The notes below the pieces were generated by a model, which searched no databases, was not told where the DNA came from, and saw only the letters and a program-made list of their open reading frames with translations. From contig BAAFSQ010000002.1 of assembly GCA_054661495.1 (NCBI GenBank), positions 54,162-118,161 on the forward strand: a stretch of DNA of 64,000 nucleotides, written 5' to 3'. Origin of the DNA: Zygophlyctis sp. KS116 (Eukaryota; Chytridiomycota). A program made the translations under genes and the position numbers. This document shows, one piece after another, positions 46,316-58,967 of this stretch; position 1 is the stretch's first letter; every line of letters begins with the position of its first letter.

Positions 46316-49300
46316 ATGGCAATATACTCAAAGTTTAATTGCGATAAAGTAATTTCTTAATATTAATAAAAGAACGGATGACAAGGTGTTCGTGTCTGAT
46401 AAGTTTGGTGATATCAAGGAAACTATACATGGGTATCAAACGGCATTCTAAATTTAAGACAGTCAAAGGCAATAGAATGGTCGCCAAATGATAAAATTCT
46501 AGCATTATTGTTACCTGCATTAGCCCAGTTGATGTTATGGAATTCGGACAAAACCCAAACTTTTGATGTTAAAATGAAGCATGCAGACTTTTTATTATTT
46601 TCAGCAGACTCTAATCATGTAGTAGTTGGAAATGACAAAGGAAATTTAATGTTTTTGGATTTAATTGGCAAAAATGAATCAATGGTGATTGTTGGAAAAC
46701 ATTCAAAATCAATTATATCTGGTGCATCTTGGAATGATCAGATTGCTCTTGGATCAGAAGATAAATCTATTTCCATTTCAAATTATAGTGGTGATACATT
46801 ACGTATTATTTCTGGACTTAAGGGGGCACCAAGTAACTTGAATGTAATATTTTTTGATTTCATTTTGTTAGTGGAAAACGATAAATGATACTGATATTAT
46901 GAATTTGACAGCTTTGATTAATGATAAATCTATCTTGTTTCACACAGCAAATGGTGATAAAGAAATCACTTTAAATAGTAAATATGGATCTGCTATTAAA
47001 TATCATTGGACAAATTCTGATCAAATCATTGTTGGATATGACTCGGGATGGGTGTCTATTCTTTCATGTGGTAAATAATCACTTTAATGAATAAAGGCGC
47101 CTCTGATTTTGGAAGTGAAGTATTTGCAGCCAAGAATCATAAGGACTCTTTAAGTGACTTGGCAGTATCTAAATCTCTTAATTATTATGGAACCTGCGGG
47201 GATGGAGTAGTTAAAGTACATGATTTGTCCGATCCAAAAGTATTATATTTCAAGCTCATTATAGGATACATGTCACATTATAACTCTAGATGAAGAAAGA
47301 GGAAATTTACAGACTCTTGTTTGGTCTAACGACGGCCAATTCATGACTATAACAACAAAGAGGTGAATTTATTAAATATTTAGTATATAGTGGGAAAGTT
47401 AAAACATTCTTATCCAAATTGCCTGCACTTTATGGACTTTCAAATGACCGCATTGCATATTTATCATCAATTAACCAAATAACAATTGCAAGCTTATCCA
47501 ACCCAGAAAACTCGATTAAGCAATCATTAGAAATTGAGCCTTCGATTATTGGATTATATGATAATAATTTGGCTTTTGGTATGAATAATAAGATTCAATT
47601 TAATTCTGTCGACAAAGAAAGTACTGCTCCAGATATAGTTCGAAAGGTATATTGATTATGGAATTGATTATTTATCATAGGATTATGTTTCGACAGTCAA
47701 AAATATTTTTCTAAATTCAAATTATGCAGCTGCTCTTTTGACTGATGGAAGAATACAGATACATGAAATAGTCAGAAGTCCTTCATCTAAAGGAGATTTG
47801 ATTCTTTCTGGGCTAAACAGTAATGATTTCATTTCTGATGCATCTTTGACATCAATATCTTTGGTGCTAGGTACCGAAGAGGGCAACATTCGCTACTATG
47901 GATGTGAAGAATGGGGAATCTTATACGTATACAAGCACTCTGTAATTAAAAGTGCAGGCTAACTATAGTGTGGAATAAAAATGATTTCCCCCCAACTTCA
48001 AAATGGAGTTAAATCAATTTTTATAGATTCTATGAATCATGCATATCTTTTAAATCCTGTAACAAAAGCAGTATTTCAAATTTCAGACTGGCCGGGTAAA
48101 TCATCACTGTAAAATTCATATCTAGACAAAACTAGTGGTGTTATTTGGAATCTTAAAAAATTATCCATTTTTGTCGCTTGGAATGAACATACCATAAATG
48201 TGTACAGCTATCATCAACACAGTTTGAAAGGTACTAAATGTGATCTGGTTGACTCGATACGTACCCCTTTTGGACTAAGGCCAGTTTCATTTATAGACCA
48301 TAAACTATATTGTTTGGTATTTTTTTGAACGATTAATAATAGACACCTTCTGGTAGATTAGATGTAGTTGAACTAGTGAAATTTAAAAATTGTCAGGCTA
48401 TTATGAAGAAAGACTCTGATGAGTCCCAGATAAATCAATTACGAGCCCTTTATCACTATGGGCTTTTTGGAGAACTTTGGGAAGCTTCAAAGCAAATAAA
48501 ATCTAGGAGAGTTTGGACAGCAGTAGCTGAGACTGCGTTAGAATTACTTGATTTGAATGTAGCTGCTAGAATTTATCAGCAAATTCTTTCAGACGCTAGC
48601 GTTGCTATCACTATTGATCGATTAAGGAAAATTGAAGACAGAAATGAGCTTTTGGGTCATATTGCAGTTATTTTCAAGAATTTTGATTTGGCACAGGTAT
48701 ATTTTTGTAAAGCAATTGATAATTCTAGAAGTTTTTTTTATCCAGTAATAATCCAAAAGAAGCTTTGATAATGAGACATGATTTGTGTCATTGGGATCAG
48801 GCCCTTATTTTGGCCAAATCATTTGCAATTGAAGAAATATCAATAATTGCGAGAGACTTCGGAAATCAACTGGAAATGGATGGTAAATCAGCACTTTAAT
48901 AAAATCCTAGGAAAATATTCAGAATCATTAGCGATGTATGAATTAGGAATCTCCAATTTAAAATCATGCACTATTTCCGAGGAATCTGCATCCAATTTGA
49001 AGCGTTCAATTGTGGTGGGCTTATCCAGAACTCTTCTTCATATGGGTGATATATCAAAAGGAATGAGATTGATAGCCAACGTTAGCGATGCTAATTTTTT
49101 GCAGGAATGTGCGTCAATTCTTGAAAGACTAAAACAATACTCAGAAGCAGCGGGTCTTCTCGAAAAAATTGCAAAATGGAATAATGCAGCACAAATATGG
49201 GTAAAAGGTAAGAAGGTTCCTTTATCTAATTCAAGCGAAAAACTGGGATCGCATAGGATCTATCTTAGACAAAATAACCAATATCAACGTTCTAACACAG

Positions 49301-51053
49301 TATGCTCGCGCAAAAGAAAGTAACTCGTATTGTTATTTTTAATCACAATAGGTGAAAAGTCTTATAAAGAAGCTGTGGCCGGATATAGTAAAGCCCAGGA
49401 TTATGAAAATCTAGTGCGAGTTCTTCTTGAGAATCTGCATGATGTAGATACTGCTATTAAAGTTATCAGAAAAACACATTCAAGAGATTCTGCAAAGCTT
49501 ATCGTTTCGTATCTTCAGGAAAAATCTGATTTTAAATCCGTCATTGAATTTTGTTTGATGGCTGGAATGGAGAAAGAGGCATATGAAATCGCACATGTAA
49601 TTTTGAAGTGTATTTTTAATATCAGCTGAGAGATCTTATGGAGTATTATGCCGAGTTGGTAAAAGATGACGCCAATTATGAAGATTGTAAACAGTTAAGC
49701 TATTTAACGCATAGTGATAGACATATCGACATATTTTGAGAAAAAAGGACAATTTAATCTTGCTGGTAAATATATGCTGCTGACTGGAAATTATTCTAAA
49801 TCCTTGAAATTAATCCTTCGTAGCTCATCTTTGGATACTGCAGGTATGGAATTAGCGATTACAACAATTGGACAGGCTAAAAGCGAGACTCTGACAAATG
49901 AATTTATTTCATACTTGATGGGTGATATTGATGGTGTACCTAAAGTATGGATGATATAATTATATTAATAATATATAGGATGCAAAATATATATTCAAGC
50001 TTTACATGTCTTTGGGGCAATATAAAGAGGCTGCCAAAACTGCAATAGTTATAGCTAGAGAAGAACAAACAATTGGTATTTTTTGAGTTTAAAGAATATT
50101 AGGAAATTATCGTGCTGCTCATGATTTACTGCTTGAAAATTATATCCAACTGCGGTCATTCAGTTGTAAAATTCCTTATGAAATGGATAGAATGCTAATG
50201 CTGGTTCATAGCTATATAATAGTTAAAGTAAGAAGTTATGTACGTTTGAAATTTTAGCTTCTGGTTAAAAGTGATGATCATATAAAGGCAGCTAGAATGC
50301 TAGTAAGGATATCTGCGAATATTTCCAAATTCCCTGCACATGCTGTTCAAATTTTAACTTCGACTGTTGTAGAGTGCTACAGATCTGGTCTCAAAAAGCT
50401 AGCATTTGATCATGCAGCTACTTTGATGCGTCCCGAATATCGACAGCAGATAGATCCAAAGTTCAAAAGGAAAATCGAGCAGATAATTAGGTATTTCATA
50501 GAATTTGTTGAGACACTAGGAGGCCCGAAAATGACGATTTCGAAGAAGCTGCATCACCATGCCCATATTGCTGCACCATGGTAAAGGAGACTGATCTTAA
50601 ATGTGATGATTGCAAGAACGTAATACCATATTGCATCGCAACAGTACATTATTTATTTTTCATTGAAAGGGCTATCATATGACATTAAAAGACTGGACGC
50701 AATGCGATTTTTGTCTCTTCCCTGCACGTTACAGCTTCTTTAAAGAATACATTAAAGGAAACGATTGCCCAATGTGCACTCACAAAATTGTTGCCTCTGA
50801 TATTAAACTTATTCCGGAAGAAAGGGTAATGGGGATTCTGAAAGGGAAGCTGGAATCCATCGAACATACTGAAGATTTGGCCCATGAAGAGATGTCAGTT
50901 GGAATGAAGCGTTCTTCGATCAAAATATCGGATGAATCAAATTTACTACTTATGCCTCCAGCAACCAGCGATAGTTACATAAATGGATATGATCAGGGGG
51001 AAAACCTTCTTCCCCCAGGGGTTATAAGTGGCTCTGGAGGCATGGCAATTTAA
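46316..51053 (+). CDS. IFT144: IFT144/WDR19, IFT-A core subunit
   Basis: The N-terminal half has WD40 propellers ([47 protein letters not shown]), the C-terminal half TPR-like repeats ([45 protein letters not shown]). The end is the WDR19 signature: [17 protein letters not shown], then CPYC...CDDC...IPYCIATGYHM...CDFC...CPMC, two zinc-ribbon-like modules, complete once short introns near 50495 and 50640 are removed. Some fifteen introns interrupt the gene. The start ATG at 46316 opens a short first exon whose intron (46333-46371) I place with moderate confidence. Needed for retrograde flagellar transport and membrane-protein entry. Confidence 0.9.
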
Positions 51054-51093
51054 ATATGACTTTAAAAACGACTAAATGTTGTTATTAATAACT

Positions 51094-53635
51094 TTAAGCA
51101 TTCCATTTTTTCATATCTTCAAGAGATATGTTTAAATTGATCATTTTTTTGTTCCCTTTCTGACTTTTCTTCTCAATCTTTTTATTTGAAATTGGGGCTT
51201 TCAATGATTTGCTCTTATTGGCTTTCTGAGGAATATCATTTTTTCTCTTGGGCGTCTTATTGGCTTTCTGAGGAATATCATTTTTTGTCTTGGGCGCAGT
51301 TTTCAATTTTTTTTCAGCAACTGGTTCATTCTTTTTAGATTTCTGATATTTGCTTTTTACTGCTTCCTTAGACTTTGATGGTATATCTTTAATCTTTTTT
51401 GATCGTTTCTGCTCACTAGTATCATCTTCTATCTTTCTCTTTTTATTTCCAGGCGCTGTCTTTGGATTATTTCTTTCAGTTCTTCGTTTTAAAACTAGTT
51501 TGTTTTCAACAGCAAACTCCACGATAGGTCTGTGACGATTGCCTTTTTCTTTAACTTCTTCCTGAGCATCTGGAAGAGTGAACGCATTTGGGTTATTATT
51601 CATCCATCTCAAACACGCTAAAGCGTCACAATGATGAAGAAACTCCACAAATCCATAACCTTTAGAGCGACCCAGTTTAGATTCTGTTTCAATTCTATCT
51701 TTACTACGCAGGATCTTTGCCTATGTATTAAGATCAAAAAACCGTACCTGCTTCACCCAGACTTTCTTTTTCCCAATTGGGCTGTACTTAGCTTGTTTGG
51801 CCTCTTCCATAACTTCAGGCTCCAAGCTTTCACGGGTTCCTTCCTGTATCTCCTCCCAAAAACAGCGAACTGCATTTTGGGCAGCACTCTGTAATAATTT
51901 ATCATCAACCTTCAGATTCAAATTTCGGATACTCAATCGGGTTTTTGACATGAACAAATTCGGATTGAGAGCTAACAGGCGTTTTCTTTCAGAATAGCTT
52001 TTTTGTCTTCTTGAGACTTCAGAGGGAGACATTCCTTTCGCAGCATCAGAATCAGGTAATATCACACCTTCAGTCATCAAATACATATTTCGTTTATCTT
52101 CTGCTCTTCTTTTTGCCTTTCCATCTTTTGCAGCTTGAGTTGCGTCTGATCTACTCAACGCCCAAGAAATATTTAATAAACGACCACTTAAAAAGAATGG
52201 TGAATTTATCAGATCCTTCGTGGGTTCCGGAGTAAGAGAAGAAACTGCCTTTTTCCCTCCTTTACCCGAGAATTGACTTTCCTTCCATTCATCTACAGCA
52301 GATGTATGCATAAATTCTTGATAAGAGTTGTAACATGCCTTTGCATCTTCTTCTTCAAAAAAGCATACAAAACCTGTACCACGAGAATGACCAGTCTCCA
52401 AATCCATTGTGATTCGACAATACCTTAGTTTTCCAAATACACCAAGGCATTTTTCCAAATCATCTTGAGTGACCTCGTACGACAGATTACGAATAAATAG
52501 AGTTGTTTCTTCCATAAATTTATTTGGTTTCTTTTTTTGATCGTTTGATTGAACTTTCTCATCATCATTAACTTGGGAGTTGGGCAGACTTATTTCTTCA
52601 TGAGCACTTTCTTCTTCAAAATCCTCAGGATCTGAATCATCGTCATCATTTTGTGAGTCATTATCAGCATTAAGAGACTCATCAATTAGTATAGAATTGT
52701 CATTATTCAATTCAGATTCGTCCTTTACTTGCGAAATAACCGCAGAGTCTTGAGTTTTGGTTTGATTTTTACCCGATTCCAATTCAACAACTAAAAATTA
52801 CAATTTATGAATTACATTCTTTTTTGGATACAGCCCAATCAATAATCATTTCTCTGCCTCGAATTTTCTTTCCTTTTAAACCCAAAATTGCCTTTTCGCA
52901 GTCTTCCTTTGAATTATACTCTAAAAATGCAAATCCTTTCCCTCTAGTTTCACTTTTAGAAGGTACCGAAATGTCTTTTACATCTCCAAACTCTGCTGCG
53001 ACTTTTCTAATGTCATTTTCCGTGCACTGAAAATGCAAATTTTTCAAAAACAATCTGTATCTCTGCTTTTTTGCTAATTCAGCCTTAATCTTGACACCTT
53101 TAAACACATGATCATTAAGATGTTTGAATGCATTAGCTGCTTCTTCATTAGAATTGTAATCTACTATTGCGGTTTTAGCCCCTTCGGAATACTTTATAGA
53201 TGATACTGTACCATACTTTTTGACCTTTTTATAAAGTTGTTTTTGGGTAATGCAAGCTGGTAAATCACTAATAAGCAGAGATTTCATTGATCTCGAAGCC
53301 ATTCCCTCAATCTTTTGTATCTTTGGACTAATTTCTTCCTTTTCTTTTTGATCAGATGGAGATTCGGCAGTCTGACGATCATTTGGCTTTCGGGCAAATT
53401 GTATTTTAAGAAATCTGAGATCCATAAACTTTTTTTTCTTGAGCGCTGGGATTGCCTTTGCTGCATCATCAGCCAAAACAAAAGTAACAAACCCAGTTCC
53501 TGCATTCTTGGAGGGATCGGTCTTATCTTGGACTACAAAGCATGATCGCAAAGGTCCAACTTCAGAGCAGAAGGTTTCCAGATCTTTAGAGGTTGCTGAA
53601 TATGGGAGAGTTGAGACAAATAGAGTATTTTCCAT
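51094..53635 (-). CDS. NOP4: NOP4/RBM28-type nucleolar RNA-binding protein
   Basis: Ribosome-biogenesis factor of the 60S pathway with four RRMs. Start is the ATG at 53635 (MENTLFVSTLPYSAT). RRM1 and RRM2 lie in the first exon (RLFLKNLHFQC, GKGFAFLEYN), an acidic Asp/Glu linker follows a 25-nt intron near 52795, then RRM3 (TTLFIRNLSYEVTQDDLE, GTGFVCFF), RRM4 starting RLSIRNLNLKV and completed after a small intron near 51720 (GYGFVEFLHHCDAL). The C-terminal tail is Lys-rich with tandem NDIPQKANK units. The RRM order and the LSIRNLP..V..K.L motif are those of Nop4. Its stop faces the IFT144 stop across 40 bp. Confidence 0.88.
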
Positions 53636-53781
53636 TAGGGCCGTAAAAGGGATCCTTGCACACGAATGTCCGAAATTTTTCACCCGTTCAGACAATTTTA
53701 CATCGCTCAATCTAATAAAATATTTTTTTAGTTTAAATTACATATGACAACAAAACAATTAAAAACTTGATCCGAATAACT

Positions 53782-55631
53782 CTAACGATTCATTGGTAGA
53801 GTAGAATTTTCTGAAGCAAATTCTAAGCTTGAGTTATATTTTAGACTTGAGATTTGGTTATAAAGGACTGAAAGGACCTGTGAGTTTCGGGTAACACTAT
53901 AATCTACTAATGTATGATTGCAAATTGGATCATTATATGTAAGATCAGAAAGCATCACTGCTTTTATCAAAACGTATTTCTAAAAATAAATAATCAAAAA
54001 TATACCTTTAAAACAAAAGGATTGAATATTTGAGAGAACCAGGTTGATTTGATTAAAAGCTCTGACTCACCTGCTGATTCAACATAGTAAGCTGCCCCAG
54101 CATCCCAAAGGATCAGTGGCTTCTTCTTTTTGGCAACATATGTATCATATAGATTTACATTTCCTCCTGTGAGTTGCTGTTCAAAGGAAATTCCAAAGGG
54201 ATTTTTAGAATCAATCAAGGTTTTGGGAGGTAACACGTTGAGCGTATCATTTAATTCCATAGAAGAATTGGTAAATGTTGAGTTGGCAGAATAGGACATA
54301 TTGACAAATGGATTAGGATTAATAATGCCCCTGAAAATTGAAGATAAACCAATCCAATCAACTAATATAAAAAAATATAATATTACCAACATCATCACCA
54401 GGATAGTATGGTGAAAAAGGATCATCATTACTATCAAACACACCATCCTTGTTTGTATCTAAAAGCTTAAAACTAGAGCTATTCTTTAAAATAGCTTCTG
54501 CTCTGCCAAATGGATATCCAGTAGCCTTTAAATTTAATTTAATTTAAAATCATACAGGTGCCGGAGACCAAACCATTGCTGTATGATTAGTCCTGTTTTT
54601 AATACTCAAACTTAGATATCTAAACCATGAAACAAAAATTTGTGGGTTTTGTCCAAAAGACCACCAATTCCCTAAAAATTTAGTAAATTCTATTTACCAT
54701 TCATGTCTGGAGCAAATCTTATTAGAATGCTTAAATTCATATTATTCAATTTGATAACTTGATCAGAAAATTTCTTTAGTAAATTTTGAGAAATATTCCC
54801 TATTGGCAACACATCTATTCCCATAATCGCACCTGTTCCTTTTATAAGATTAGCCTGCCATTCTAAAACATTTGGAATTGAATGCAATATTCCTATAAAA
54901 TTTAAAAATGTGATATTACCACTTGAATTAACTTTTCCAGACAAATTTAAAACATCTCCCATATCAACATTAAGAATAACCTTTACGCCAAAAATAGCAT
55001 TCTTAATATTCAAAATTCGATTTATATATTGTGGATCATCAATTGACCAATCGAAATCCATTCCAAAATAAGTAGAATGATTTGTTAAATTGTTTAGACG
55101 CACTGGAAGTCCCATGTTTGAATGATCACTAGGCTTACCACCATGCGGACCTAAAGTCCCATCAAAATCACTTGATGTAGGAGTTACATAGTACATACAA
55201 GATATGATGATTATAAAGCATGTTAGAAAAAATATGAGAATAAGCGGTTTCAGCCTACATCTCCCCAAATACTTTGAGTAGAAAAAGGAACAATTCCTAT
55301 GAGATTTTGGATATTCAGCCGATAACAACTCTCTCCTCGAAGAAAATTCATACCCCCAAGCATCGGTAAACGGCACCTCTACAGATTCATTGAGTGACGC
55401 TAAACTTGTTTCAGTCATTGCAATTATTCCAGCACTTGTATTTATTTGCGGTTTCCTATTTTCTCTCTTGACAATGTATGGCTTGATGGATTGAAGATTT
55501 ATTGTTTTTTCCGATAATGATTTAGGAAGTATGGTAGAAAGATTCTTTTCCAAGAGAGCATGATCTTTGAGTCTATCTGAACCAAGACTGCATATATCAG
55601 GGTGCCACATCTCCATCTGAACTTGAGCCAT
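53782..55631 (-). CDS. Type II membrane GH26-like protein with replaced catalytic glutamates
   Basis: Start is the ATG at 55631. About 135 cytoplasmic residues, then a membrane anchor (PLILIFFLTCFIIIISCMYYV) and a lumenal/extracellular GH26-like barrel rich in N-glycosylation sites. It shares with the GH26 gene at 60615-62040 the block DTNKDGVFDSNDDPFSPYYPGD and the RFAPDMNG box. The acid/base Glu of EMNG is Asp (APDMNG near 54695), and at the strand where the other gene has VTETAA this one reads WDAGAAYY (near 54095). Introns near 54680, 54545 and 54365 and 53985 join the exons. Loss of both Glu suggests a non-enzymatic glycan-binding or regulatory role. Divergent from NCA2 by 50 bp. Confidence 0.65.
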
Positions 55632-55681
55632 CAAAATTAACGCCAAAATCACTCAAATTTTCGCGTTTTTGAGATCCGCAA

Positions 55682-57044
55682 ATGGACTCGGGTGGCACTT
55701 ATACTACTTATCATACTACTGCTGATAAAGCTTTGACAGAGTCGGGACCTTTTAAAATCATGTCTAAAGATGTAGATAAAGCATACAGTAAATTATTGGA
55801 ATTTGCGATTGAATTACCAGAACAGATAACTTACTGGAATCAAATTTCAGTTTGGCGCCTTGGCACGTTTTATTCTAGTGAGGATATTAATGAGAAAATT
55901 AGAATCATCAATTCATACTATAATACTACACTCTCGATACTCGGACATTTGTATCAGCTAAAAAGGAATAATTTAAAATCCTCACAAAAAATGATAAATC
56001 TCTTAAATTCATTTTTTAGGGAATCGGACAGATCAATGAAGTCTTTAGAATCAATGACTCTTTTGGAAAAATTGGATCAATTACCTAAAATCATTCAAAA
56101 AGTTCAAAAGAAATACTTTAAGCCGTCATATTTAAAAAGAAATTGGATATCTCTACTTTTAATATCTACAATAGGAAGTTGGGCATTTATAAAAGTTTAT
56201 AAAAGTAGAAATGTTATTTATCTGGCTCTCAAGGAATTCAAAAGTACAGGATCACAATTGATTAAAGTTTGGATTTGGGAACCAATTATTAGGATTTATG
56301 AGACAATAAGGTATAAAGACTCAAAATTGAAAGTGATGGGAGCAGAGTCATTATCATCAGATTTAGATTCTTTAGAAAGAATGGTTCTGAGTTTTGCTAA
56401 AGATTCTGGAGTTTCTAATCCTCAAGATTTAAAAATGATTGGTAATAGAGCTTTAGAAGGGGATCTTAAATTCGTATTAGAATCTTATGAAGAGGATTTA
56501 AGACATCCTATTTATAGTATTAGTACTGGAGCATTAATTAGACCATTACTTATACAAATTCAAAAGGCAAAAGTTGATGCAGCACTTGCATTGTCTGCTC
56601 TGGATACTCTATTAAGATCAAATGAACTTAATTTTGCTTTTTTGGCGGTTTTACCTCTTGTTGGGGTTTTAGGAATTGGAGCAAGCTGGATGCGTGGAAG
56701 ATGGATTTATTGGTCAGGCGCAGGAAAGACAAGTCTAAAACTCTTAATGCAAAAAAGTCTAAGATCTATTGAAAAAGAATTTAACAGGAATCATCATTCA
56801 TCAAATCATATGCATCCTGAAAGTTATGGTCACATATTAGTTGACTTGTCACTGTTAAAAAGAACTGCAGCAAAGTTTTTCCACCCGATTAATTTCAAGG
56901 AATTTTTAAGTGATTTAGAGCAATTAGAAGAATGTTTTACTGACAAATGGACAGTAGGACAGGGATTAGAAACGGTATTGTAAAATATCTAAATTATAGT
57001 GTGCAAGGCTGTGTAGAACTTATCCTTGTTTAGTTCCAAGGTGA
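55682..57044 (+). CDS. NCA2: NCA2, mitochondrial membrane protein (control of ATP synthase 6/8 mRNA)
   Basis: Two exons (55682-56974, 57000-57044) over a 25-nt intron give 445 residues. NCA2-family features: an RNWISLLL membrane helix near 155, IWEPIIRIYETIRY, SDLDSLERMVLSFAKD, VLPLVGVLGIGASW and the terminal LCRTYPCLVPR box supplied only by the spliced last exon. In yeast NCA2 affects expression of mitochondrial ATP synthase subunits 6 and 8. The final exon is only 15 codons, and its conserved TYP motif supports the intron. The next gene starts 19 bp later. Confidence 0.87.
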
Positions 57045-57063
57045 AAGTGCAAGGGTCTTTATT

Positions 57064-58364
57064 ATGCTACAAGCCATCAGGTACTCTTTGGGTATGAATG
57101 TAATAAAATGATAAATTTCAGGATCTTTAGAAATCTTAAATCAGCTTCTTCTTCCCTTTGAAAGCGTTTACGAGGAGTTAAAATCTACTGCAGATGCACA
57201 TGCTGCAATCAAAACAATGAAGGTAATCATTAGTCTGAATATTTTAAACGATTCCCTAAAATATCTAATCACAAGGTAAGGGGAGCTCCTGCGATCGCAC
57301 TTGTTGCGGTTTTATCGTTGGCTGTAGAATTGCATGTGGAGGCACATCATCGATCGGTTTCCCCATTCAAAAATGCATCACAAGTGGCTCTCTACATTCA
57401 TGAAAAGTTGGAGTATCTGAAAACATCTCGACCGACTGCAGTCAATCTTTTTGAAGCGGCTGATCGACTCGATAAACTAGTGCAAAAAGCTGCGTCTACT
57501 TTTGCTGATCCTATTCATGTTTTGTCTGTTTATATAGAAGCTGCCGAAGCAATGATGGATAAAGACTTAAAAGATAATCAGAGTATCGGTTCCTTTGGAG
57601 CGGATTTCATTTTATCATACGCTAAAAGTCAAAATGTTTGCATCTTAACTCATTGTAACACTGGATCTTTAGCAACTTCCGGATGGGGTACAGCATTAGG
57701 AATTATTAGAGAATTGAATTCAAGGAAACAATTGACTAGAGCATTTTGTACAGAGACTAGACCATATAATCAAGGCTCTAGATTAACTGCTTTTGAATTA
57801 GTATACGAGTCTATTCCATCTACGCTCATATGCGATAGTATGGTATCTGCTTTACTAAAGGATCAAAAAATAGATGCAATCGTTGTTGGAGCGGATCGGT
57901 AAGATTTTATGCCATATTAATTCAAAGAGTTGCTGCAAATGGTGATACAGCAAATAAAATTGTAAGTTGTATTTAGTTAATTTCAGGGAACTTATCAAAT
58001 GGCGATTTCTGCTAAATATCACAATATTCCATTTATTGTTGCTGCTCCTTGCACTTCTATTGATTTATCTATAAAATCTGGACAAGAAATCAAAATCGAA
58101 CAAAGGCCTGGAATTGAAGTAACTCAAGTTCGCGGTTTAGAAGTACAAGATGAAGCTAATTTAAAAGAGCCATTTTTCAATCCAAAAACAACTAATGTTT
58201 TGACAGCTGCTGAAGGAATAGATATATGGAATCCTGCATTTGATGTAAGCATTTATTATATTAAGAATTAGGTAACTCCATACGAGCTGATTTCAGCAAT
58301 TGTTACAGAAAAGGGTGTGTTTACTCCAGGAGATGATGGTAAATTCAAGTTGCTATGGGATTAG
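57064..58364 (+). CDS. MRI1: Methylthioribose-1-phosphate isomerase
   Basis: Methionine salvage enzyme converting MTR-1-P to MTRu-1-P. Six exons (57064-57091, 57122-57222, 57276-57898, 57928-57961, 57987-58244, 58272-58364) give 378 residues in continuous frame. The splice at 57222/57276 makes KVRGAPAIA. Catalytic Cys in [20 protein letters not shown], general acid Asp in [35 protein letters not shown] and [18 protein letters not shown] are intact. Related to eIF2B-alpha but these motifs place it in MRI1. Its last 20 bp overlap the end of PPIL3 on the other strand. Confidence 0.95.
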
Positions 58365-58877
58365 CATGGATTTGAACTTTGATAATTTTGATGGGATTTA
58401 AAGGCTTATTTTTCTTATTGACTTCCACTTGTTCAATTAAATCAAGAGTCCCGAATCCATCTATTACTCTGAAATTAGCATTAATAATATTACCTTCCAA
58501 ACACTGTATATTTTCCATCTAAATGCGCTTGACGACCATAAGTTATAAAAAACTGCGATCCGTTGGTGTTTGGACCTTTGTTAGCCATTGATAATATTCC
58601 TCTACAATCATGCTTCAATGAGTCTACAATTTCATCTTCGAATGTATTTCCATAAATTGATTCTCCTTCCTTCCCTGTTCCTGATGGATCTCCCGTCTGA
58701 ACCATAAAGCCCTTCATATTCCTTTCTTTAATCATATAATCATTACCGATGAAATAGGTTATCATCATAGTATCCTGATGCAGCCAATGCTAAAAAGTTT
58801 TTGGCGGTCTTGGGCACTGCTTCACAAAACACTTCAATCTTTAGTTTACCGAGATCAGTAACAAGAGTCAACGACAT
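58345..58877 (-). CDS. PPIL3: PPIL3-type cyclophilin
   Basis: Spliceosome-associated peptidyl-prolyl isomerase. Three exons (58877-58747, 58721-58494, 58468-58345) with 25-nt introns give 160 residues. The first splice rebuilds [19 protein letters not shown] with the catalytic Arg and Phe/Met/Gln; [19 protein letters not shown] and [10 protein letters not shown] follow, and the end reads [10 protein letters not shown], matching the IHANPF end of PPIL3. The stop at 58345-58347 lies inside the MRI1 coding region, so both C-termini are encoded by the same 20 bp. Confidence 0.93.
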
Positions 58878-58967
58878 TTGCTTTCCTAGACCTCAAATGT
58901 CAGTTCTCAGTGCCAAAAGTGAATCAACAAATATCTTATTACATACCATTCCTAAATTGATGCACAT

